Positions 27,571 through 37,510 of a stretch of DNA of 64,000 bases are shown here, in pieces. The DNA is from JABLTI01 sp035528035 (lineage in GTDB: Archaea; Asgardarchaeota; Heimdallarchaeia; JABLTI01). Position 1 is the first letter of the stretch, and each line of letters starts with the position of its first letter. Location of the stretch: assembly GCA_035528035.1 (NCBI GenBank), contig DATKZI010000043.1, forward strand, positions 86,369-150,368. Reading direction: 5' to 3'. Both the position numbers and the translations under genes were made by a program. The notes under the pieces were generated by a model. The model was not told where the DNA came from. It did not search any database and saw only the letters and a program-made list of their open reading frames with translations.

Positions 27571-29625
27571 TTGCTTTCACGAGGAAAATATCATCCATCA
27601 AAAAACAATTCCCATTTTAAGAAAACCTTATTTTGTATACTATTTATTATAATCTTTTCTATTTTAATTCAATATTCAGGAATTAATGCCAATGAGCAAA
27701 AAAATCAATTAACGATTTCAAATCTTGATAATAATTCACCAAGATATGAATTAGAACCAAATCGGATTAGATTATATTTGTCAAATATTGATGTAAAAAA
27801 TGGACTGGCTTTTATTGAACACGTTGATGATGAAATAACAATATTTGATATTTCGAACCCAAAATTACCAAGAGTAAAAAGTATAATAACAATTCCACAA
27901 TTGGCTCATTTTGTTGTTGATAATGATTCATTATATACTTTTAGTCATCATAATGATGAACAAACAATTTTGCAGATATTTGATATTACTAATCCTAAAG
28001 AGCCAAAAGAAATACAATCATATAATTTAACAGAAAAAGGTTATAGTAGAGATGCATTCATTTTTGATAACTCATTATTTGTTGCTCAAACAAATGATTC
28101 TTATAATTCAGATGAGTTGTTTTACGTTTCACTCACGAAGATAATTCTATCTTCTCCATTAAGTGAGGTTAATATCTATAAAAAAAATGGATTCAATGAC
28201 ACTGGAATTTATAGAAAAATGAATGTAGATATTTTCTGTTTAGAAGATTCTGCTTTCCTAGCGATTGAGAAAAATGGAATAATACATCTTAATTTAACTG
28301 ACAATTCATTAATTAATGAATATTTGAATTCAACATTAAGTCCAATAGAAATGACCATTTATGAAAATAATTTGTTTGTTTCTGATAACACTTTTGGACT
28401 TAAAATATTTGATTATAAGAACTATAGTAATTTAACTCAAATTGGTAGCTTTTCTGAAGAGAATGGTTTCGGAAGTTTTTGTATAGCAGATGACTACTTT
28501 TATGTCTCCTTTAGAGCTGGTGGAATTAAAATATTAGATATAGCAGATAGCACCACTCCAATTGAAGTTTCGGAAATTAGTTACTTGTTATTAATTAAAT
28601 CCATTGATTCTCCTTACTCTTCCGATTATGCAAAAGGTGTTTTTATCCAAGGGAATTATCTCTTAATTGGTGAAGACTTTAATGATCTATTGATTTATGA
28701 TATTAGCAACCCCTTCCAACCTATTGAAGTTAAAGTAAATTACTTGTTGGTATTTTGGAGTCTTATTTCTGTAGTTGTTGTTATTGGTATCTTTTTTGGG
28801 GTGGATTATACTATCACAAAGAAAAATCAAGCAAAAAAAATGGAGAGTTCATTTCAATATCCCATTGTAGTTAATTCAGTAGCTAAAGAAAAGCCAATAG
28901 ATGTAGCAATATCAAAAGAATATAATCCTACTTTAATTAAATTTTTACGATTGTGTTTTATCATCTTTATAGCTCAAAATGTAAGTGCTTTAGTTTTTTT
29001 AACAATCAATTTCCTTTTCTTAGAAACCGGAGAACTATCTCAGCCATATTATTTCATTAATGTCCCACTTATATTAGATATTATTGTAGGATTGGCAATT
29101 CTTGTTATAATGAGCTTATTATATTTTGAAAGAAGGAAGATCAATTTATTGATTTGTGCTTTTATGTGGTTATTATGGATTGGCATTGCACTATTTTATA
29201 GAATATATGCAGGGATGCCAGGTTTTGCTAAACTAGACCAAATAGTTTGGGGGAGTAATTTAGATGTCAATTATCCTTATGGAAATACTTTTTGGATTAG
29301 TTTCTTTTTTGTTCTAAATCTTACTGTTTTCTGGTTTGCTACATACTATACTGATAAGGCCATAAATGCTATTTATCAAAAAAACAAAATAATGAAATTT
29401 GCCATATTCGGAACAGCTAATTTAATAGTAGGTACATTTGCAGCTATAGTTTTACTACTCTTTAAGGACTATAATGATATATCGATTTTATTTATTGGTT
29501 TTGCTTTTCTAATTCTTGTTGTGATTAAAATAATAATAATCCCGATTATTGGAGGGGTTATGGCATTTATTGAACAAAGAACAATTAATAAAGTGCTTTT
29601 ATCAAACAAGGAAATGATAGAATAA
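27571..29625 (+). CDS. LVIVD-type propeller protein with multi-pass membrane domain
   Basis: A large membrane protein. An N-terminal hydrophobic helix (about residues 20-40) leads to an extracellular domain of repeats ending in phrases such as ITIFDISNPKLPR, LQIFDITNPKEPK and LLIYDISNPFQPI, the LVIVD repeat pattern (PF08309) of a propeller. After about residue 395 come a membrane helix, a cytoplasmic stretch of about 60 residues and six further hydrophobic helices. A GGGAGGGT ribbon at 27558-27565 fits the TTG at 27571 better than the ATG at 27553. A receptor-like role is conceivable, but nothing identifies a ligand. Confidence 0.72.
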   Translation: MLSRGKYHPSKNNSHFKKTLFCILFIIIFSILIQYSGINANEQKNQLTISNLDNNSPRYELEPNRIRLYLSNIDVKNGLAFIEHVDDEITIFDISNPKLPRVKSIITIPQLAHFVVDNDSLYTFSHHNDEQTILQIFDITNPKEPKEIQSYNLTEKGYSRDAFIFDNSLFVAQTNDSYNSDELFYVSLTKIILSSPLSEVNIYKKNGFNDTGIYRKMNVDIFCLEDSAFLAIEKNGIIHLNLTDNSLINEYLNSTLSPIEMTIYENNLFVSDNTFGLKIFDYKNYSNLTQIGSFSEENGFGSFCIADDYFYVSFRAGGIKILDIADSTTPIEVSEISYLLLIKSIDSPYSSDYAKGVFIQGNYLLIGEDFNDLLIYDISNPFQPIEVKVNYLLVFWSLISVVVVIGIFFGVDYTITKKNQAKKMESSFQYPIVVNSVAKEKPIDVAISKEYNPTLIKFLRLCFIIFIAQNVSALVFLTINFLFLETGELSQPYYFINVPLILDIIVGLAILVIMSLLYFERRKINLLICAFMWLLWIGIALFYRIYAGMPGFAKLDQIVWGSNLDVNYPYGNTFWISFFFVLNLTVFWFATYYTDKAINAIYQKNKIMKFAIFGTANLIVGTFAAIVLLLFKDYNDISILFIGFAFLILVVIKIIIIPIIGGVMAFIEQRTINKVLLSNKEMIE

Positions 29626-29824
29626 CACTAAAAAAAGAATTTATTATGGAATGATTGAAAGGAAAAATTGTAGCTGAGTTCCTTTTGTTTATTTCCTCAC
29701 CCAATTTTTTCTTTTATTTTTACATCACAGAGGATACTGTTTTTGTGATACAACATACTAAAAATGAGAAAAAATCTTCTTTAAAAAAAAATATTTTTGA
29801 GAACATCTTCAATGATTATTTCTT

Positions 29825-30418
29825 TCAGTAGAATTCTTTATACTCATCTTTTAGTAATCCATAATAAATGAGACCAAAACGCCTATTATTTTCTATGTTT
29901 GTCTCTCTTAAATGCCCTTCTTTTATAAAATGTAATCTTTCAGCTAATCTATAACTTCGTTCATTATTATCTCGAGTAATTATTATTATCTTATAAGCAT
30001 GCAGTTCCTCAAATATGAACTTTACAGCTCTCTTTGTAGCTTCCAAAGCTAGACCTTTTCTCGTATAACCTTGATCAAGATAATATCCTAATTCAAATGA
30101 AGGTACCTCCCATTTCTTTGGCTCTATCCAAATATTTCCAATGTAGTTATTGGTTTCCTTCAACCAGATTCCAATAATAAAACGTACTCGACTTTCCCAA
30201 AATTGTGAATATTGTTTGACTTTATCATCAGCATCTTTTAATGATTTTACATCCGTAGCTTCATCCACATGTTCTTTCAAAAAATTCCTATTATCATTTC
30301 TTTCAAGTAAATCAAATAAAGCCTTCCCATCATTGTTCTCATATTTTCTTAATAATAATCGTTTTGTTTCAAATTTAGTAGAAGGTTGTATTGTGGATTT
30401 ATTTTTCGCTTCTTCCAT
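29825..30418 (-). CDS. GNAT acetyltransferase (RimJ/RimL type)
   Basis: Acetyltransferase of the RimJ/RimL/Rim-like branch that acetylates protein N-termini or small amines. It starts with ETKRLLLRKYENNDGKALFDLL, continues with the FIIGIWLKETNNYIGNIWI strand pair, the acetyl-CoA loop ELGYYLDQGYTRKGLALEAT, and NERSYRLAERLHFIKEGHLRE, the standard order. The ATG at 30418 (MEEAKN) is preferred over the first possible start at 30454 because the extra residues are hydrophobic and unlike the family. The substrate is unknown. Confidence 0.85.
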   Translation of the reverse strand: MEEAKNKSTIQPSTKFETKRLLLRKYENNDGKALFDLLERNDNRNFLKEHVDEATDVKSLKDADDKVKQYSQFWESRVRFIIGIWLKETNNYIGNIWIEPKKWEVPSFELGYYLDQGYTRKGLALEATKRAVKFIFEELHAYKIIIITRDNNERSYRLAERLHFIKEGHLRETNIENNRRFGLIYYGLLKDEYKEFY

Positions 30419-30611
30419 ATTGACCACTTCAAGAGTTAATTGTATAAGAAACAACTGAACGTAATTAATAGTTTGTATAATGAAAATTAAGTTATTTGTA
30501 AGAAAATAAAAAAAAAATAGTAAATATAAATGACGAGAGTTATCCTATCCCATCACTTATATTCTCCAGCTAATATTAATTGACCCTCTCAATATGAGTA
30601 GGTTTTATCCC

Positions 30612-30755
30612 TTAATAGATACCGGTATCTTCTAATCGTGCACCATTATCTTTCATGGTGACTTCGCCTAAAGCTTTGTCTGCTGCAATTCCACCGACAA
30701 GAAGGGTCATTAATAGTACGGCTACGCCTATGACTTTTGGGTTTATTTTTTTCAT
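30612..30755 (-). CDS. Small single-pass membrane protein
   Basis: A 47-residue protein if started at the ATG at 30755: a basic start (MKKINPK), a hydrophobic helix (about residues 8-24, VIGVAVLLMTLLVGGIAA) and an acidic tail. The frame stays open to 30803. No family is recognised. It could be a small secreted or anchored peptide; with this size a chance frame is possible, though the signal-like start argues for a real gene. Confidence 0.45.
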   Translation of the reverse strand: MKKINPKVIGVAVLLMTLLVGGIAADKALGEVTMKDNGARLEDTGIY

Positions 30756-30840
30756 TTCGTAATTCAACTCGTGCAAACTATATAGTTTATAATAAATGTC
30801 CATATGAGCAATATATGCTCATGCAATTTTATACTCTATC

Positions 30841-30878
30841 TTTAGGGTTTTTTAGTTTTTCGTGAAAAATGCCCTAAA
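30841..30878. repeat. Inverted repeat (stem-loop) in AT-rich spacer
   Basis: TTTAGGG at 30841-30847 pairs with CCCTAAA at 30872-30878, and an inner TTTTT/AAAAA pair sits around CGTG. The spacer 30756-31096 otherwise shows only T-rich tracts and no gene. The element lies upstream of the small membrane protein and could be a terminator or regulatory hairpin. Confidence 0.45.
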
Positions 30879-31096
30879 ATCAACCTTTTTTCAATTTTTT
30901 TGTCGACAGAGGTCCTTTTTTCATTAGAAATGAATTTTATTCGAAATTATTAATCTAATATTGTCTATTAATTATCCTCAAGCAGTACTCAATATTTATC
31001 AGGTATTACTTCCTTTTAACATCCAGGATACTTGTTAGTGGAGGAAGAAAATTGCTTTAATTGTCTTGGGTCAATTCAAAGCAATCTTCTTTATCA

Positions 31097-31579
31097 CTAA
31101 TATAATTTTATTTTATAGCCAAAATCTTCTTGGACAAATATCCCATTCCTTCCTGACGTCTCTTGGAAGTTTTCATCAAGTAAATAAGTACTATTATTCA
31201 TGAAATCGAATCTAGTATGATGTGTTTGATCTAAATTTTCAATTTCCGAAATCAAATCATTTTTAGTAATTGGTTTTGCACAAAATCTTATGCCCCACTG
31301 TTTTGCAGTACTTTTATCTATTTTTGGATCCCCTGATATCATCAAGATGCTTGATGTTGGATCTCTTGCTAAAATTGCTTGAGTAAATTCTAACCCATTC
31401 AATGTTGGTAGACGATAATCCACAACTATAATCTCCGGCTTCTCCGCCAATCTATCATATATTTTTATAGCCTTCTCCCCATCCTCCACTTCTATGATGT
31501 CATATCCTTTATCATTTAGGATATTCTTGAATAGCTTCCGAATGTGTTGATTATCTTCTACAATCATTATTTTACACAT
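31097..31579 (-). CDS. Response regulator receiver-domain protein (CheY-like)
   Basis: Single receiver domain with a short tail. The fold is clear: KIMIVEDN with the acidic pocket, IIVVDYRLPTLNGLEF with the phospho-accepting Asp, MISGD (switch Ser) and FCAKPI (conserved Lys). The 40-residue C-terminal extension is not a known output domain. No histidine kinase lies in the window. ATG 31579 follows AAAGGAG at a usable distance, whereas the TTG at 31591 abuts it. The gene is divergent from the HTH protein at 31875. Confidence 0.9.
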   Translation of the reverse strand: MCKIMIVEDNQHIRKLFKNILNDKGYDIIEVEDGEKAIKIYDRLAEKPEIIVVDYRLPTLNGLEFTQAILARDPTSSILMISGDPKIDKSTAKQWGIRFCAKPITKNDLISEIENLDQTHHTRFDFMNNSTYLLDENFQETSGRNGIFVQEDFGYKIKLY

Positions 31580-31874
31580 TTCTTCTAACAACTCCTTTAA
31601 TTTTGACGGGGTTTATTAACTTGATACTGTTATCTTAAGATACTATAAGCATAAAGGGTCTTTTTTTAATTATGATGCTTTTCTTCAGTGACTTAAAAAA
31701 CAAAAAAAGACTTTTTTAAACATTAAAAACGATTTTTTTGATTTTTTAGCGAAATACACCTTTTTCTGACAAAAATACCTCAGAAATCTACACTAGAAAT
31801 CGACCCCAAGTAACAATTCAGATAATATCAGCGTAACCTTAAAGATTTTAATTAATGATTATTGCAATTATACT

Positions 31875-33674
31875 ATGAGTGATGCTTTAAAACAGTCTTT
31901 GGTGGTTGATATACGTAATATTCTTGATATATCAATAAACAAAAAAGAAAAAATAGTTCAATCACTTAACGCTGCTTTAAAGAACGCTATAAAAGGGCTA
32001 ATGATTGATAAAGACCTAACTGATATTAAAATTAAAAAATTCGAATTCGGTAAAATTGATTCTAGCTTTAGTGTTTCCTATGGAATTAAACGAAACAAGG
32101 ATACTATTACAATAGATGAGTGGTTATTTGAGCTACCCAAAATGATCAAAATGTATCTTTTGTATTTTATCATTGCAAAAGAAAGTATTTTGTATTATAT
32201 TAATTCGGATAATCAATGTTTATACTCCGAAGTTGAAGAAGCTATTGCTAATATTCTAACTATTATAATGTTCAGCGAAATATTTACTATTACTACATTT
32301 GATAATCCTATGATCGCTTCATATAGGGCTAGAATTTATCCTGCAGAAATTTTTGGTATAGAAAGTCACTTTTGGGATAGCCTTCTTCATTTATTATTCG
32401 TAAAGAAAATTTCTTTTGACCTTATACTAATGACCTTTAAGGAAATCTATCAGAATAATCAAAATTCCGATGCTGAAATTTTGACAAATTTTCAAAATTG
32501 GGTTTTTGATAAGACTATAAAAGAAGAAGATGTGATATCGCCCATTCATCTTCCTGAGAGAGTTATAACAGTTATTGACCAGCTTATTAAATTAGGATAT
32601 GAAGATGGTACCTCTCCAAATATAGCTGAAAATCTTGATTTACATGAAAATACTGTTCGAAAACAGATTATGTTTATTACTGACAAATATTCAGCTTTTT
32701 GGCGTGCTGAACTTAATTTAGAAAAATTAAACTTACATAATTACTTTTTGAAAATTAAACTCAAAGATGAGAAAGCTTTTGATATTGTCTATAATGTTAT
32801 TGAAAAAATACCTTATGCAAAAGCACTTTTCCGTGAGAAATATCTTGATCAACCTATCATTTATACTCCTACACTTATTTGCCCTCATATTGTTGCTAAT
32901 ACTTTGGATTCAAAATTAGTAGAATTTCAACACAAGGGGTTAATTGAGGAATTTACTCTTCAAATCATTCGCGAAAAGAAGCATTTTGCTTCTATTATTG
33001 ATAAGCAATTTATTCCCAGCAAAAAGACTTTCCAGAAATTGATTAATAATGAACCTAACAGCCCATTGAAAAAATATACCTTTGCTCAATCGAGAAAAGA
33101 ATTTTCAATGGAAATCGATGATGATTCGCCCATTGATTATAATCTCCTCTATTTTCTCTCAATTCTAAATAATAAGCACTTTTTGAGATCAAGATATGGT
33201 GTTTGGATTAATGAATGGGTCAAATTATATCAAATGAATGATATTAGCACTGTTGATGTTGATGCTCAAACAGATTTCGCTAATCAACTTGAAATTCGCG
33301 CTCGAAAAAGAGGATTTCTTAGTTATTGTTTCTATATGCGTTCTTTGTCCAGACAAGGAAGAGATATTTTTACCATTGAGATTCCCAATAGTGACCAATA
33401 TACCGAACAATTACTTACTGAAACAATAGATAAAATACGTGTTTTCTCGTTTCTGGGACAAATGAACCTTTATGACCGTATTATTCTTACTATTCCAGGT
33501 GTTTCTCATCTTCATTACATTAAAGAATTATTAGACCAAACTTTTCTTAACTCTAACATTCAAGCTCTTTTCTATACAGTAGCTGTTGTAAAAGCGCAAT
33601 TTGTTCCATTACATGATTTATATAATTTTGATGAGAATAAATGGTTATTTAAAATAAAAGAATCAATTCAATAG
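31875..33674 (+). CDS. Uncharacterised 599-residue protein with central helix-turn-helix
   Basis: Not a recognised family. Residues about 225-275 (VITVIDQLIKLGYEDGTSPNIAENLDLHENTVRKQIMFITDKY) look like a helix-turn-helix of the Lrp/winged-helix kind. The N-terminal 220 residues are helical and hydrophobic in places but lack clear membrane helices, and the C-terminal half is mixed alpha/beta. It sits 77 bases upstream of the UEV gene in the same direction. It could be a large transcriptional regulator. Confidence 0.6.
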   Translation: MSDALKQSLVVDIRNILDISINKKEKIVQSLNAALKNAIKGLMIDKDLTDIKIKKFEFGKIDSSFSVSYGIKRNKDTITIDEWLFELPKMIKMYLLYFIIAKESILYYINSDNQCLYSEVEEAIANILTIIMFSEIFTITTFDNPMIASYRARIYPAEIFGIESHFWDSLLHLLFVKKISFDLILMTFKEIYQNNQNSDAEILTNFQNWVFDKTIKEEDVISPIHLPERVITVIDQLIKLGYEDGTSPNIAENLDLHENTVRKQIMFITDKYSAFWRAELNLEKLNLHNYFLKIKLKDEKAFDIVYNVIEKIPYAKALFREKYLDQPIIYTPTLICPHIVANTLDSKLVEFQHKGLIEEFTLQIIREKKHFASIIDKQFIPSKKTFQKLINNEPNSPLKKYTFAQSRKEFSMEIDDDSPIDYNLLYFLSILNNKHFLRSRYGVWINEWVKLYQMNDISTVDVDAQTDFANQLEIRARKRGFLSYCFYMRSLSRQGRDIFTIEIPNSDQYTEQLLTETIDKIRVFSFLGQMNLYDRIILTIPGVSHLHYIKELLDQTFLNSNIQALFYTVAVVKAQFVPLHDLYNFDENKWLFKIKESIQ

Positions 33675-33751
33675 AATAGCATAAAAAGAATTGTTTAATA
33701 AGTACGAGCTCCCATAAACTATTAGAAGAAATACTGAGAGTTGTTAGTAGT

Positions 33752-34429
33752 ATGGTAATTAAAAATATTCCCGATATCGTTCTTGCTCGCGAAGCGAATC
33801 TTATGTATGAAAAAGGTCGCGGATTCGAACCTTTGAAAGGTGATATGACCCGTTGGCGTGGTTTGATTCCCGGTAGAGGAGAATTTAAAGATCGTTATTT
33901 TACGGTTGAACTTGAAATTCTTGATGGTTTTCCTGCTACTCCACCTTTAGTTAAAATGATTTCCGAGGTTGAACATCCTCGAGTTTCAAAGGGTGATATT
34001 ATTGATTTGTGGATTGTTAAACGTTGGAATCCTGAATATCATTTATTCCAAGTTGCAAATTCCATTAAAGGATTATTCGCTCGAGAACCTTTACGTCCTG
34101 CACGTCATTTACTTGAGAAAGGTATTGAACCTAAAACTCCTCCAACTGACGCTTTTAATGTTTATAACCGTCAAAAGGATCAATTAGAAGAAGTATTAAG
34201 ACAAAAAGAACTCGAAATTGCTCGTATCAAGAGTGCTCTTGCTGGTCGTTCTAAAGTGGATCAATCATCCGAACGTGAAAAATATATGGGTAAACGTAAG
34301 CTTGAGCTTGAAGAAGAGCTCTTTGATATTGAAGAACGCTTCCATTGGGCTGATGTTACTTCCGTTGATTTTGCTAAAGAGTACTTGCATATTCGCACTC
34401 AACTTCAGCTACTTGTTTTAACCAGTTAA
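33752..34429 (+). CDS. UEV-domain ESCRT-I Vps23/TSG101-like protein
   Basis: Probable ubiquitin-binding ESCRT-I component. Residues about 1-115 follow the E2 fold: an N-terminal helix, RWRGLIPGRGEFKDRYFTVELEILDGFPATPPLVKMISEVEHP, then GDIIDLWIVKRWNPEYHLFQVANSIKGLF. At the place of the E2 catalytic Cys (after G-x-I) there is Ile, and the protein has no Cys at all, so it is a UEV and not a conjugating enzyme. A coiled coil follows (about 140-195), then a C-terminal helical pair (FDIEERFHWADVTSVDFAKEYL ... IRTQLQLLVL) resembling the steadiness box. This domain order is that of TSG101/Vps23 and of the Asgard homologs. Confidence 0.8.
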   Translation: MVIKNIPDIVLAREANLMYEKGRGFEPLKGDMTRWRGLIPGRGEFKDRYFTVELEILDGFPATPPLVKMISEVEHPRVSKGDIIDLWIVKRWNPEYHLFQVANSIKGLFAREPLRPARHLLEKGIEPKTPPTDAFNVYNRQKDQLEEVLRQKELEIARIKSALAGRSKVDQSSEREKYMGKRKLELEEELFDIEERFHWADVTSVDFAKEYLHIRTQLQLLVLTS

Positions 34430-34557
34430 TAGATAACTTGGTTTTTTAACCGAGTAGCTTCATTTATTTTTTCCCTTTCTTTTACTAGAATCTTCAAACA
34501 AACTTAAAATAGTCAATTACTATGTAATAGACGTTTATTGTCTTGTGTGAAAAATCA

Positions 34558-35760
34558 ATGATTGTTATTATTCTCGCAGCAGGTAAAGGTAAACGTATGC
34601 AACCTTTAACTGATACTAGATTGAAAGGTTCTCTTCCCATTCTCAATCAACCACTATTAGTAAGATTAGCTGATATGATTAATTCTTCAGGAATTCTTGA
34701 CAAATTAGTGATGATTATTTCACCTTGGCAAAAGGACGCTATGGAAGAACTCTTTTCTCAAACTGAATATTCTTCAAAAGTTCAATTTGCTTTTCAAGAC
34801 CCACCTCAAGGTACAGGTGATGCTTTAGCTCAAGCTGAACCTTTCATGGATAATTACCAACAATGTTTAGTATTAAATGGTGATATACTAACCAATTTAG
34901 AAGAAATTTTACCTTCATTTATTGCTCATCATAATAAGATTCAAGCTGCTTGTACTATTCTAGTTTATCCTGGTAAAAATAAGCGCTACGGTCAATTGCA
35001 GATAACCCCTGATGGTAAGGTTTTAGCAATTAAAGAAAAAATCACTGGTGAGATTACTGATGAGATTGGTTACATTAACGCTGGAGTCTATCTTTTTGAG
35101 CGAGAGATTTTTCAAGCACTAAAGGTAACCCCACTATCTCCTCGTGGAGAATATGAAATCACTGATGCTATTTCTCTTCTTGGCGTGAAAAGAACTATCG
35201 GTGCAATAAAAACACATGCTTGGATGAGTCTTGAAAACCCTATTGATCTCTTTAAAGCTCAAAATTTTACCCAACCAAATAAACAATTACTATGTATGCA
35301 ATTTCATAGTGGTAGTGAAATTGGCTTTAAAGCGGTAGAGGAAATTTTCTTTGAAGAAGGACCAGAGCTGAAATTCTCTGATATAATAATTCGAGGACCT
35401 GTTTTAATAGGGAAAGAAACCCTTTTGGAACCTGGAGCAATTATTGGTCCCAATACTTTTATAGGAAATAGTTGTGAGATTGGTTCAAAGACAGTCCTAA
35501 GTAATTCTTTGCTTATGGATTCGTGCCGTATTGGTATGAATTGTCATATAACTAATCTTATTTGTGCAGAAAACATACTTATAGGTGAGAATGTTGTAAT
35601 TTCACCCGAAAAATCCAATCTTAAGAATAGCTTTTCTCTTGAAAATTTTGCTATTTTAGGTGGAAAAACCATTATTACAACAAACACTAAAATAACCAAA
35701 GGAACTAGTATTTCCGCCCATTCTGTTATTACTAACGATTCTAACATAGATAAAAAATAA
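34558..35760 (+). CDS. Sugar-1-phosphate nucleotidylyltransferase with hexapeptide-repeat domain (GlmU-like)
   Basis: Makes a nucleotide sugar from a sugar-1-phosphate. The N-terminal Rossmann-like domain begins IILAAGKGKRMQPLTDTRLKGSLPIL, the pyrophosphorylase signature, and has VLNGD for metal binding. The C-terminal third has left-handed beta-helix hexapeptides (GPVLIGKETLLEPGAIIGPNTFIG and so on), the place of the acetyltransferase in bifunctional archaeal GlmU-like enzymes. The sugar and nucleotide are not assignable. The ATG at 34558 lies close to the likely transcript start. The HAD gene follows after 18 bases. Confidence 0.88.
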   Translation: MIVIILAAGKGKRMQPLTDTRLKGSLPILNQPLLVRLADMINSSGILDKLVMIISPWQKDAMEELFSQTEYSSKVQFAFQDPPQGTGDALAQAEPFMDNYQQCLVLNGDILTNLEEILPSFIAHHNKIQAACTILVYPGKNKRYGQLQITPDGKVLAIKEKITGEITDEIGYINAGVYLFEREIFQALKVTPLSPRGEYEITDAISLLGVKRTIGAIKTHAWMSLENPIDLFKAQNFTQPNKQLLCMQFHSGSEIGFKAVEEIFFEEGPELKFSDIIIRGPVLIGKETLLEPGAIIGPNTFIGNSCEIGSKTVLSNSLLMDSCRIGMNCHITNLICAENILIGENVVISPEKSNLKNSFSLENFAILGGKTIITTNTKITKGTSISAHSVITNDSNIDKK

Positions 35761-35778
35761 TTTAAATTTGGTGATATA

Positions 35779-36444
35779 ATGTCTGAAAGAAAATTTGCTA
35801 TTATCTTTGATTTCGATAATACCCTTGTTAAATCTAATATAAATTTTCCAGCAATGAAAATCAGCATGGCTCGAATGGTTAGGGAACATGGTATTGATTT
35901 AGGGAAAGATGAGGAAATTCCTACTAGGTATACCGCAGGTAATATTATTGATGAAGTAGCAAAATATGATGCTGAAAATAACACTAATTTGACGCAAGGA
36001 TTATGGACAGTTGTCGAAAATTTCGAACGTCTAGGAATGGAAGATATTTCCGTAGATGATGAAGTTTTTTCAATGCTTAAATGGTTCCATGAGAACAATT
36101 TTTCACTTTCTATATTAACAAATAATTCACGCGCACCGACGTTAGAAGTATTGAAAAGATTTCAGCTTGATGATTATTTTGATTTGATTGTTGCACGAGA
36201 AGATATTTTAAAGATGAAACCTGATAAAGAAGGAATAGAACTAATTATCCAAAAACTCTTTTTAGAATCTGACAACGTGGTTTTTGTTGGTGATTCATGG
36301 GTTGATGGTATGGCTGCAAAAAACGCTAGTATAAGATTTATCTTATTCAATAAAGATGCTTTGGATTCAAATAGATATAATATTAATATCTGGAAACATA
36401 TTACTTCAATGGATGAGCTAATCGAACTGATGAAGATGAGTTAA
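35779..36444 (+). CDS. HAD-superfamily hydrolase
   Basis: Phosphatase-like enzyme of the HAD superfamily. Motif I is FDFDNTLV (nucleophile Asp and acid Asp), motif II is ILTNNSRAP, motif III is the Lys of MKPDKEG, and motif IV is VFVGDSWVDGMAA. The cap is the small helical kind of the phosphoglycolate phosphatase-like branch. GGTGAT lies eight bases before the ATG. It follows the nucleotidylyltransferase, and both may serve sugar-phosphate metabolism (inference). Confidence 0.88.
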   Translation: MSERKFAIIFDFDNTLVKSNINFPAMKISMARMVREHGIDLGKDEEIPTRYTAGNIIDEVAKYDAENNTNLTQGLWTVVENFERLGMEDISVDDEVFSMLKWFHENNFSLSILTNNSRAPTLEVLKRFQLDDYFDLIVAREDILKMKPDKEGIELIIQKLFLESDNVVFVGDSWVDGMAAKNASIRFILFNKDALDSNRYNINIWKHITSMDELIELMKMS

Positions 36445-36446
36445 GC

Positions 36447-37406
36447 TTAAGTATATTTTTCACTCAACCAAGAGATATATCGCTGAATCCCTTCAGCAAT
36501 TTTCGTATGAGGTGACCAATGAAGTATCTTCTGAGCTTTTGATATATCAACAACTGCTCTTTTTACATCGCCTTCCCAACCTCGTTCTCCCCCAGTATAT
36601 CGTAATTGTACTTCTTTTAGATCCATTGCTTTGATAACTTCCGCAGCTATTTCATTGACAGTGGTTCCTTCTACTGAAGCAATATTAAATATCATAAATT
36701 TTTGTATACTTGTTGTCAAAGCTAACATATGGGCTTCTACACAATCGTCAACATAAAGGTATGATTTTTCCTGTTTTCCATTACCAAGTATTTCTAGTGT
36801 TGTTGGATTTTTCTTTAATTTCCAGAAAAAATCATACATCACCCCATGATTTGATGGAGGGCCATAGATATTTCCAAGTCGTAATGAATAAGCCTCTATA
36901 TCATAAAGACTTGAGAAACTTGAAAGATATTGTTCGCATGCTGCTTTTGAGGCTCCATAATGACTTATAGGGGCGAGGGAATGATTTTCAGGTGTAGGTA
37001 TTTGATCAGTTTCACCATAAACTGTACCACCTGAAGAAGCAAAAATTATTTTTGGAACCTCATTCTTAACCATTGCCTGAAGAACATTTAGCGTTCCTTT
37101 TACATTGATCTCAAAATCTTTGAATAAATTATCTTTGCTAGCACGAACATCAGGATTCGCTGCTTCATGAATAACGACATCTATTCCTTCCATAATTTTT
37201 TCTAGCGATTCAAAATCTACTATACTACTTTCAATCAATTGACAATTTTTTTCATCGAGATACTCTTGTATGTATTCTTTGCTGCCAGATGAGAGATCAT
37301 CTACCACTGTTATGTAATGTCCATCACTGATTAATTTCTTAACAATATTACTACCAATAAATCCGCAACCACCAGTTACAAGAATGTGTTCTGTCAAATC
37401 ATTCAC
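36447..37406 (-). CDS. NAD-dependent sugar-nucleotide epimerase (extended SDR, GalE-like)
   Basis: Extended short-chain dehydrogenase acting on a nucleotide sugar, probably a UDP-sugar 4-epimerase. It shows VTGGCGFIGSNIVKKL (NAD-binding GxxGxxG), the active-site pair HYGASKAACEQYLSS (YxxxK) with SSGGTVYGE, and the later LRLGNIYGP and YLYVDDCVEAH. The 319-residue length is typical. It converges with the HAD gene, which itself follows a nucleotidylyltransferase, so this segment is a small sugar-nucleotide locus for surface glycans (inference). Confidence 0.9.
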   Translation of the reverse strand: MNDLTEHILVTGGCGFIGSNIVKKLISDGHYITVVDDLSSGSKEYIQEYLDEKNCQLIESSIVDFESLEKIMEGIDVVIHEAANPDVRASKDNLFKDFEINVKGTLNVLQAMVKNEVPKIIFASSGGTVYGETDQIPTPENHSLAPISHYGASKAACEQYLSSFSSLYDIEAYSLRLGNIYGPPSNHGVMYDFFWKLKKNPTTLEILGNGKQEKSYLYVDDCVEAHMLALTTSIQKFMIFNIASVEGTTVNEIAAEVIKAMDLKEVQLRYTGGERGWEGDVKRAVVDISKAQKILHWSPHTKIAEGIQRYISWLSEKYT

Positions 37407-37510
37407 CTGAAAATATTATCTTACCCTATTTGTATCATTAATTCAATTGTAAAAAACTTTCTCTTTTTACTATCAAAGAGGTTCATTTTTATCCAAATTA
37501 TTTTTAATTA

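Noticed and set aside
33832..33850. GGATTCGAACC-like tRNA signature
   Set aside because: It is inside the UEV gene, and the reading frame explains the bases. No cloverleaf can be built.
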